Shown here in pieces: positions 7,180 through 12,616 of a DNA stretch of 12,616 nt (position 1 is its first letter; each line of letters begins with the position of its first letter). Source of the stretch: an uncultured Cocleimonas sp. (GTDB lineage Bacteria > Pseudomonadota > Gammaproteobacteria > Thiotrichales > Thiotrichaceae); the NCBI GenBank assembly GCA_938041705.1, contig CALISP010000093.1, positions 1 through 12,616 of the forward strand, read 5' to 3'. The notes under the pieces were generated by a model. It did not search any database and was not told where the DNA came from. It saw nothing but the letters and a program-made list of their open reading frames with translations. Made by a program: the position numbers and the translations under genes.

Positions 7180-7277
7180 TGCATCTCCCTCAAGATATTG
7201 AATGCCGCGTAAACTTCTATTTCAATACATATAAACCTAGAGTTATATTTCTAGCATTGTATTTAAAGTAATTTAGC

Positions 7278-8495
7278 TCATTTTTTTATATTTGCACGTT
7301 GTCTTAATTTAAACAATAAAGCAAGATTAGCATATCCATCTCCAGGTAACCCGTTCTCTAATTGCCAAGTACGTATAGCTTCTCGCGTTATTGATCCTAT
7401 TTTACCATCTACAACACCAACACTATGTCCATGCGAATTAAGCAAAGATTGAATTTCTTTTAACTTATCAACACTCATAGCTTTATCTTTCACAGGCCAA
7501 GTACCTTGGATTTTTTTACCTAGGCCAAATAAATTACTTAACTGTGCAACTGCTAAAGCATAACTACTTGATTGATTGTATTTCTTAATCACCGAAAAAT
7601 TATGAGTTACTAAAAACACAGGGCCTTCTTTACCTGCTGGAATAAATAAAGCCGCTTGCCTTTGCGGAAACCTAAAACGGTCTTTGTCTATTCTATGAAT
7701 ATTCAATTCTTGCCATTGTTCATAACGCAATTGATATGCCGAACTGTTTAAACGCCAATCAAATTGCTTTGGCAATTGAACTTCTTCACCCCAATTTTCT
7801 TCTTTACGCCAACCAGAACCTGATAAAAAGTGTGCTATTGAGGCAAATACATCGGGAATAGTATTCCATAAATCAATTTTCCCATCACGATTATAATCAA
7901 CACCATATTGAAGATAAGAACTTGGCATAAACTGGGGTTGTCCCATTGCCCCTGCCCAAGAACCTACTAATTTCTTTCTGTTTATTTTCTTAGTTTGGAT
8001 AATCTTTAATGTTACTAATAATTCTCCACGAGCAAAACTTAAACGTTTATCAGAATTACTCGTATAAGCTAAAGTGGCTAATGATCGTATTACATTTTTA
8101 TTACCATAGTTTCGACCGAAATCACTTTCCATCGCCCAAATAGCAGTAATAATTTCACGCTGTACGCCATAACGATTTTCTATTTTATCAAATAAAGCAC
8201 GATGTTGTTGTAGCAGTTCTTTGCCCTTTTTAATACGTGCGGAAGAGATTGTATTATTTAGATAATCCCAAATATTGCGGGTAAACTCAGGTTGACTATT
8301 ATCTAGATCAATAACTTCCTGATCAGGCGAAATGTCTGATAAAGACTGATCAAAAACACGCGGCAAAATACCTTCTTTAAGTGCTTGTTTTCGAAATGAC
8401 TGTTTCCACTTTTCAAAACCAACATCAGATATTGCTATGGATGAAACACACATAGAAATAATAAAGACGAATAATTGTATGAATTGTGTTTTAAC
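7278..8495 (-). CDS. Lytic murein transglycosylase, MltB/SltB3-like, with peptidoglycan-binding domain
   Basis: This enzyme cleaves the MurNAc-GlcNAc bond of peptidoglycan, forming 1,6-anhydro ends, in the periplasm. Counting from the codon at 8495, the product is about 405 residues: a signal peptide (about 1-23), the MltB-type transglycosylase domain, and a C-terminal peptidoglycan-binding module (about 344-405, containing VDGKIGSITREAIRTWQ). The catalytic glutamate is Glu123 in WAMESDFGRNYG. GSWAGAMGQPQFMPSSY and the Asp-rich DYNRDGKIDLW loop are MltB hallmarks. No lipobox is seen, so it is probably soluble like Pseudomonas SltB3, which also lies downstream of leuS-lptE. The start is unresolved. 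The signal peptide would begin at 8495, six bases after GAGGAG, but that codon is GTT. The frame is open upstream to a TTG at 8573 that lacks a ribosome site, and the first ATG, at 8453, is inside the signal peptide. See the finding on this start. Confidence 0.88.
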   Translation of the reverse strand, partial: VKTQFIQLFVFIISMCVSSIAISDVGFEKWKQSFRKQALKEGILPRVFDQSLSDISPDQEVIDLDNSQPEFTRNIWDYLNNTISSARIKKGKELLQQHRALFDKIENRYGVQREIITAIWAMESDFGRNYGNKNVIRSLATLAYTSNSDKRLSFARGELLVTLKIIQTKKINRKKLVGSWAGAMGQPQFMPSSYLQYGVDYNRDGKIDLWNTIPDVFASIAHFLSGSGWRKEENWGEEVQLPKQFDWRLNSSAYQLRYEQWQELNIHRIDKDRFRFPQRQAALFIPAGKEGPVFLVTHNFSVIKKYNQSSSYALAVAQLSNLFGLGKKIQGTWPVKDKAMSVDKLKEIQSLLNSHGHSVGVVDGKIGSITREAIRTWQLENGLPGDGYANLALLFKLRQRANIKK

Positions 8496-8501
8496 GTCAC
8501 G

Positions 8502-8507
8502 CTCCTC
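8502..8507 (-). promoter_or_regulatory. Ribosome binding site of the lytic transglycosylase gene
   Basis: GAGGAG on the minus strand, six bases ahead of the codon where the signal peptide naturally begins. It argues that translation starts close to 8495, although the in-frame codon there is GTT. A GTG at 8500-8498 is only one base away from the site and out of frame. Confidence 0.55.
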
Positions 8508-8536
8508 AACAACATTTATTTGATTTGTATAAAAAA

Positions 8537-8554
8537 GATACCCCCCTACTTTTA
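8537..8554 (+). repeat. Solitary copy 3 of the dispersed C-rich 18-base unit
   Basis: GATACCCCCCTACTTTTA differs from the consensus by one base and is preceded by TAAAAAA. It lies between lptE and the lytic transglycosylase, 42 bases upstream of the likely start of the latter, where holA is found in related gene orders. Behind it, at 8572-8588, is an AT-only palindrome (AAATAAA, ATA, TTTATTT) that might act as a weak stem. Confidence 0.75.
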
Positions 8555-8604
8555 CTCTCTTTTCTAAAAACAAATAAAATATTTATTTTAAATTTCGTTA
8601 ATAT

Positions 8605-9126
8605 CTATGTTTTATTGGAATACTTTAATCTAAGCAAAATCAAACGTGTAGCTTCTTCATATAAGGCTAGTTTTACTTTTTCCTCCTCTTCTGCTTTTCC
8701 TAGAGCAAAATCAGGATCATATAAATAAGACCTATCTATATTGATTCGCCATTTAGGTAACCCTTCAGCAGCCACATATTTTTTATTCTTTTGACGGATA
8801 CTGTATTCAACTTTTAAATAAACCAAATACTCTCTAGCACGACGAGCGCTTGTATAAGCGATTACTCGTCGACCTTCTTCGAACTTCGAAAAAACAAGCT
8901 CGCTAATCGCATTTTTATGATCATTAACAACCGTTCCACCTGCCTCAGATAAAGCATCAGAGAAAATAGGTTTAAATTCAGAATCTGAACTTAAACCTTG
9001 AAGTATAAGCTTGCTGTATTGCGGAGCTAACTCAACATTTTTTCGCAAATGAAAACCATTGCCACTACAGCCTTGTATAAGCAGCAGTAGCAAAATCACT
9101 TTCAATGAAAAAAACACCTTATTCAT
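8605..9126 (-). CDS. lptE: LPS-assembly lipoprotein LptE
   Basis: LptE (formerly RlpB) is the outer-membrane lipoprotein that plugs the LptD barrel and helps insert lipopolysaccharide in the outer leaflet. The 173-residue product has a lipoprotein signal peptide with lipobox LIQGC (Cys20). It is followed by the family's GFHLR segment (residues 24-28) and the alternating strand/helix pattern of LptE, including a YSIRQ segment and a C-terminal helix rich in charged residues. It is slightly shorter than the E. coli protein of about 190 residues. The ATG at 9126 lies 45 bases after the leuS stop; leuS-lptE is a strongly conserved gammaproteobacterial pair, so co-transcription is expected. holA, the usual next gene, is absent. 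Confidence 0.88.
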   Translation of the reverse strand: MNKVFFSLKVILLLLLIQGCSGNGFHLRKNVELAPQYSKLILQGLSSDSEFKPIFSDALSEAGGTVVNDHKNAISELVFSKFEEGRRVIAYTSARRAREYLVYLKVEYSIRQKNKKYVAAEGLPKWRINIDRSYLYDPDFALGKAEEEEKVKLALYEEATRLILLRLKYSNKT

Positions 9127-9171
9127 TATTTTGCCAAAATTAATTTAACTATATTGAAAGTTTTACAAAAA

Positions 9172-11769
9172 CTAGTTAGCAACAATGTTAATGAGCCTTC
9201 CTTTTACAACGATTACTTTGCGAACTGTAACATCAGCAAGAAATGCCTTCGCATTTTCATTATCTAACGCCAATTTTTTAACTTCTTCATCATCCGCATC
9301 TATCGCTATGTCAATCTTACCACGCAATTTTCCATTAATTTGAATCATCATTTGGATTTTAGATTGCACTAAAGCAGCTTCATCAATCTCAGGCCAAGAC
9401 TCATCCATGATTGCACTATCGTGACCTAATAGTCTCCATAGCTCTTGGCAAACATGAGGCATAATTGGCGCTAACATTAAAACGATAAGTTCTAAGGCTT
9501 CTTGGCGCACTGCTCGTGATTGTTGGCTGTCTTCGTGGAATTTAAATAAATCATTCAATAATTCCATATTGGCTGCAATCGCAGTATTGAAAGTAAAACG
9601 ACGAGACATATCATCGCTAACTTTTTGCAATGTTGCGTAAGCCTTGAGACGCATTTCTAATTGTACGTCTTTGAGACTATCAATATCTAACTCTTCTAAA
9701 GGACGGTTTTCGAGATGTACGTATACTTGACGCCATAAACGTTTAATAAAGCGATTCGCGCCCTCTACACCAGAATCAGACCATTCCATGCTTTGATCAG
9801 GTGGAGCTGCAAACATTGAAAACACACGTAATGTATCCGCGCCATATTTCTCAATTAATTGTTGTGGGTCAACACCATTGTTTTTAGATTTTGACATCTT
9901 ACTCATGCCAGAACCAATTACATCGCGACCTTCTGGATCTTTGATACTTTTAATTTTGCCCTTTTCAGTACGCTCAATCGTTACATCTTTTGGAGCAATC
10001 CATTCTTGTCCGCCACTTTCGCCTTCAACATAGTATGTATCGGCTAAAACCATTCCTTGCGTAAGTAAGTTTGTGAAAGGCTCGTCGCACTCCACTAAAC
10101 CCTCATCACGCATTAATTTATTAAAGAAACGCGCATACAAAAGATGTAATACAGCATGTTCTATACCACCAACATACTGATCAACAGGTAACCAATAATC
10201 TGCTCGCTCATCAAGCATCGATTTATCATTATCTGGGCCGGTATAACGTGCGTAATACCATGAAGACTCAAAGAAGGTGTCAAAAGTATCAGTCTCACGA
10301 GTTGCATCCTTGCCACAGCTAGGACAACTTGTTTGATAGAACTCAGGCATATTCTTAATTGGTGATGATCCACTGGCATCAAAGACAATATCTGTTGGTA
10401 ATTCAACAGGCAAGTCTTCGTCCGGCACAGCTACGGCCCCACAATCATCACAATATATAATAGGAATCGGACAACCCCAATAGCGTTGTCGAGAGACACC
10501 CCAGTCACGTAAACGATAATTGATCATTTTACGGCCAGCTTTAGCTTCTTTGAGAAAACTTGCTATCGCATCGATTGCTTCTACCGAAGTAAGCCCATCG
10601 AATTCACCAGAATTAATCAATATTCCTTTATCAGTAAAGGCAGCTTCAGCCATATTTATTTCATTGGCGACAGTATCATTGGCTGAGGTAACCACCTGCT
10701 TAATATCCAATTGATATTTATTAGCGAATTCCCAGTCTCTATCATCATGTGCAGGGACTGACATTACTGCGCCAGAGCCATAACTCATCAATACAAAATT
10801 AGCAACCCAAACTGGAACGGTTTCACCTGTAATTGGGTGTACTGCAAAGAAACCAGTATCGAAGCCTTTTTTCTCCATCGTTGCCATATCGGCTTCGGTG
10901 GTTTTCATGTTTTTGCATTCTTCGATAAAATCTGTGAGTTCAGGATTAACTTCTGCCGCACGCTCAGCTAAAGGATGTTGTGCTGCAACCGCTAAATAAG
11001 TAACTCCCATCAAAGTATCTGGGCGTGTAGTGAATACAGATATTTCTTCATCAGATTCTTCTAGAGTAAACGATAACTCTACACCTTCTGAACGACCTAT
11101 CCAGTTTTCTTGCATGGTACGAACTTGTTGTGGCCAATTTTCTAATTGGCGAACGTCTTCTAATAATTCATCAGCATAAGCTGTAATCTTCAAGAACCAT
11201 TGGTCAATTTCACGTTGTTCAACCAAGGCACCAGAACGCCAACCACGACCGTCAACTACTTGCTCATTAGCTAACACCGTATTATCAACAGGGTCCCAAT
11301 TTACAGTAGCTTTTTTACGATAGACTAAGCCTTTTTCTAATAAGCGAAGAAAGAACCATTGTTCCCAACGATAATAATCAGGCTTACACGTAGCGAGTTC
11401 ACGTGACCAATCATAAGCAAAACCCATAGTTTTGAGTTGCGCACCCATTTCGGCAACATTAGAGTCTGTCCATTCTGCTGGAGCGACATTGTTCTTGATT
11501 GCCGCATTTTCAGCGGGTAAACCGAAAGCATCCCAACCCATTGGTTGAAGCACGTTCTTTCCTTGCATACGCTGAAAGCGCGAGATCACATCACCAATAG
11601 TGTAATTTCTTACATGACCCATATGTAACTTGCCACTCGGATAAGGAAACATCGAGAGGCAGTAAAACTTTTCTTTATCAGGGTCTTCTGTTACTTCAAA
11701 CAGTTTTTCTTTTTCCCACATTTCTTGCACAGCGGGTTCGATCAATTGATGATTATATTGTTCTTGCAT
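9172..11769 (-). CDS. leuS: Leucyl-tRNA synthetase
   Basis: This class I aminoacyl-tRNA synthetase charges tRNA-Leu in the cytoplasm. The 865-residue length is normal for the bacterial enzyme. The ATP-binding HIGH-type motif HMGH is at residues 49-52 and KMSKS is at 624-628. The CP1 editing domain carries the threonine-rich FTTRPDT (246-252) and HDDRDWEFA with the conserved Asp345. The zinc-type insert shows paired cysteines (Cys440/443 and Cys482/485). The anticodon-binding and C-terminal domains appear complete. The N-terminus MQEQYNHQLIEPAVQEMW matches the family start, although no ribosome site is visible upstream (ACTTTCCT directly precedes the ATG). It probably forms an operon with lptE. 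Confidence 0.97.
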   Translation of the reverse strand: MQEQYNHQLIEPAVQEMWEKEKLFEVTEDPDKEKFYCLSMFPYPSGKLHMGHVRNYTIGDVISRFQRMQGKNVLQPMGWDAFGLPAENAAIKNNVAPAEWTDSNVAEMGAQLKTMGFAYDWSRELATCKPDYYRWEQWFFLRLLEKGLVYRKKATVNWDPVDNTVLANEQVVDGRGWRSGALVEQREIDQWFLKITAYADELLEDVRQLENWPQQVRTMQENWIGRSEGVELSFTLEESDEEISVFTTRPDTLMGVTYLAVAAQHPLAERAAEVNPELTDFIEECKNMKTTEADMATMEKKGFDTGFFAVHPITGETVPVWVANFVLMSYGSGAVMSVPAHDDRDWEFANKYQLDIKQVVTSANDTVANEINMAEAAFTDKGILINSGEFDGLTSVEAIDAIASFLKEAKAGRKMINYRLRDWGVSRQRYWGCPIPIIYCDDCGAVAVPDEDLPVELPTDIVFDASGSSPIKNMPEFYQTSCPSCGKDATRETDTFDTFFESSWYYARYTGPDNDKSMLDERADYWLPVDQYVGGIEHAVLHLLYARFFNKLMRDEGLVECDEPFTNLLTQGMVLADTYYVEGESGGQEWIAPKDVTIERTEKGKIKSIKDPEGRDVIGSGMSKMSKSKNNGVDPQQLIEKYGADTLRVFSMFAAPPDQSMEWSDSGVEGANRFIKRLWRQVYVHLENRPLEELDIDSLKDVQLEMRLKAYATLQKVSDDMSRRFTFNTAIAANMELLNDLFKFHEDSQQSRAVRQEALELIVLMLAPIMPHVCQELWRLLGHDSAIMDESWPEIDEAALVQSKIQMMIQINGKLRGKIDIAIDADDEEVKKLALDNENAKAFLADVTVRKVIVVKGRLINIVAN

Positions 11770-12024
11770 AGGAAAGTTGTGATACCAGAAACATTAGGAG
11801 GCTTTAAACAAACAAGTCCTTGCTGGCGGCACAAAATAGTTAGGGGAATGAGAGGATACCGAGGATTTTAAAGCGTCGCCACTTTTTTTAAGACTATTTC
11901 AATTAAAATCAAATATTAGAAACCGCATGAAAAAACATAAGGTATTAATATAATTAACTATTTTAAGAAAAAACGATCATAACTACTCATACAACAGTTC
12001 TGTTTAAACTATGTATTTCATTAA
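11770..12024. other. Gene-free stretch ahead of leuS
   Basis: No supported gene, RNA gene or array is visible. On the minus strand TTGATT (11921-11916), a 16-base spacer and TAAAAA (11899-11894) could be a weak leuS promoter, which would give a leader of about 120 bases. The leader carries CCTCCT at 11801-11796, close to ATG (11794-11792), the start of a 13-codon frame that overlaps the leuS start. The rest is AT-rich without clear structure. Confidence 0.4.
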
Positions 12025-12083
12025 AAACCTTCTAAAAGTGGGGGGGTGTCTTTTATAGACACTCCCCCACTTTTAGAAGGTTT
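12025..12083. repeat. Near-perfect inverted repeat built from two copies of the C-rich unit
   Basis: Arms of 26 bases (12025-12050 and 12058-12083) pair with one mismatch (12045 with 12063) around the 7-base loop TTTTATA. Each arm, read outward from the loop, begins with a copy of the unit: GACACCCCCCCACTTTTA (minus strand, 12050-12033) and GACACTCCCCCACTTTTA (plus strand, 12058-12075), each followed by GAAGG. It begins three bases behind the recJ stop. On the minus strand it is followed by GGTTTTTAAT, so it may double as the recJ terminator. It resembles a REP or MITE-like hairpin. Confidence 0.9.
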
Positions 12084-12085
12084 AA

Positions 12086-12616
12086 TCATAGTAACTTATC
12101 AACCATCAATTGTAATGAGCGTGTATCACGAAATTCATTCACTTCTAAACGATAGAGTAAATGCACTGATTCACCTTCATCTGGCCATTGTTCGATATCT
12201 ACATTAAACGCTATCGCTGCAATACTTCTACTTTGATCTAAAGGCTTAAGTATAAGTTTGTAGTGTTTATCTTTTAACAATCGTTTATTGATAATAGTAA
12301 AATGATTATTAAATATGGGGGCTGGAAAATGTTGCCCCCAAGGTGCTGCATAGCGTAATGCCTCAGCTTGATTTAATTCGAAATCATCTGCAAGCAATTC
12401 ACCATCACTATAGTGCAATTCTTGAAAAGTATCGTTATCAGCTTGCTGCCTTACCACTTCACAAATTGCATTTTCAAACTGTTTTAATTGGCTTAAATTT
12501 AAAGTAAGACCTGCCGCCATTGCATGACCACCAAACTTCTCTAATAGTTTTTCATTTTGACTGGCAACAGTATCTAAAACATCTCGTATATGAATAGTCG
12601 GAATTGACCGAGCAGA
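12086..12616 (-). CDS. recJ: Single-stranded-DNA-specific exonuclease RecJ (3' part)
   Basis: RecJ is the 5'-3' single-strand DNA exonuclease of recombination and mismatch repair, with catalytic DHH and DHHA1 domains followed by an OB-fold. Only the last 176 residues are here; the frame is open through the right edge, so the gene is cut by the window and not broken. The visible part opens with SARSIPTIHIRDVLD and the DHHA1 signature GGHAMAAGLTL (GGH at residues 29-31 of the fragment). The RecJ OB domain follows, containing RYAAPWGQHFPAPIF. The catalytic DHH motifs lie outside. The stop is three bases from the large inverted repeat at 12025-12083. leuS lies downstream on the same strand, 316 bases away. 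Confidence 0.93.
   Translation of the reverse strand, partial: SARSIPTIHIRDVLDTVASQNEKLLEKFGGHAMAAGLTLNLSQLKQFENAICEVVRQQADNDTFQELHYSDGELLADDFELNQAEALRYAAPWGQHFPAPIFNNHFTIINKRLLKDKHYKLILKPLDQSRSIAAIAFNVDIEQWPDEGESVHLLYRLEVNEFRDTRSLQLMVDKLL

Noticed and set aside
8525..8728. Plus-strand open frame over the lptE end and the repeat
   Set aside because: It runs antisense to lptE, has no ribosome site and no recognisable protein pattern; it is a shadow of lptE.
12025..12083. CRISPR repeat or G-quadruplex at the G-rich element
   Set aside because: Only one inverted pair is present with no spacer array, and there is a single G-run per strand locally, so a four-run quadruplex cannot form.

Overview
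The window looks like chromosomal DNA of an AT-rich gammaproteobacterium. It holds BamC, LptE, a general porin and MltB-type lytic transglycosylase (Gram-negative envelope genes), and two gene neighbourhoods known from this class: dapA-bamC next to gcvR/bcp as in Escherichia coli, and leuS-lptE followed by an SltB3/MltB-like transglycosylase as in Pseudomonas. I cannot name a genus. No phage, plasmid, CRISPR, toxin or defence genes are visible; most of the content is housekeeping.

Layout. Positions 1-290 hold no gene. They carry two tandem, very strong, stable-RNA-type promoters firing leftward off the window edge, so an rRNA or tRNA transcription unit probably lies just outside. From 3449 down to 291, on the minus strand, run tag (3-methyladenine DNA glycosylase), dapA (lysine/peptidoglycan precursor synthesis), a short bamC (outer-membrane assembly lipoprotein) and an MBL-fold hydrolase. 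From 3648 to 6094, on the plus strand, run a PrxQ/Bcp peroxiredoxin, an OsmC-like thiol protein, a GcvR-like double-ACT regulator and an unrecognised secreted protein, ending in a bidirectional terminator. From 12616 down to 6172, on the minus strand, lie the 3' part of recJ, leuS, lptE, an SltB3-like lytic transglycosylase and a porin.

The most unusual content lies between genes. An 18-base C-rich unit (consensus GACACCCCCCTACTTTTA, usually preceded by a TATAAA-like A-rich stretch) occurs three times as a solitary copy, at 3493, 4620 and 8537. It occurs twice more as the arms of a near-perfect 26-bp inverted repeat just behind recJ (12025-12083). This looks like a dispersed REP- or MITE-like element family.

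One solitary copy sits between lptE and the transglycosylase gene. The holA gene is expected at that spot and is missing, and the transglycosylase frame there has no ordinary start codon. Together these suggest a rearranged junction. The rest of the window reads as intact, ordinary coding DNA.
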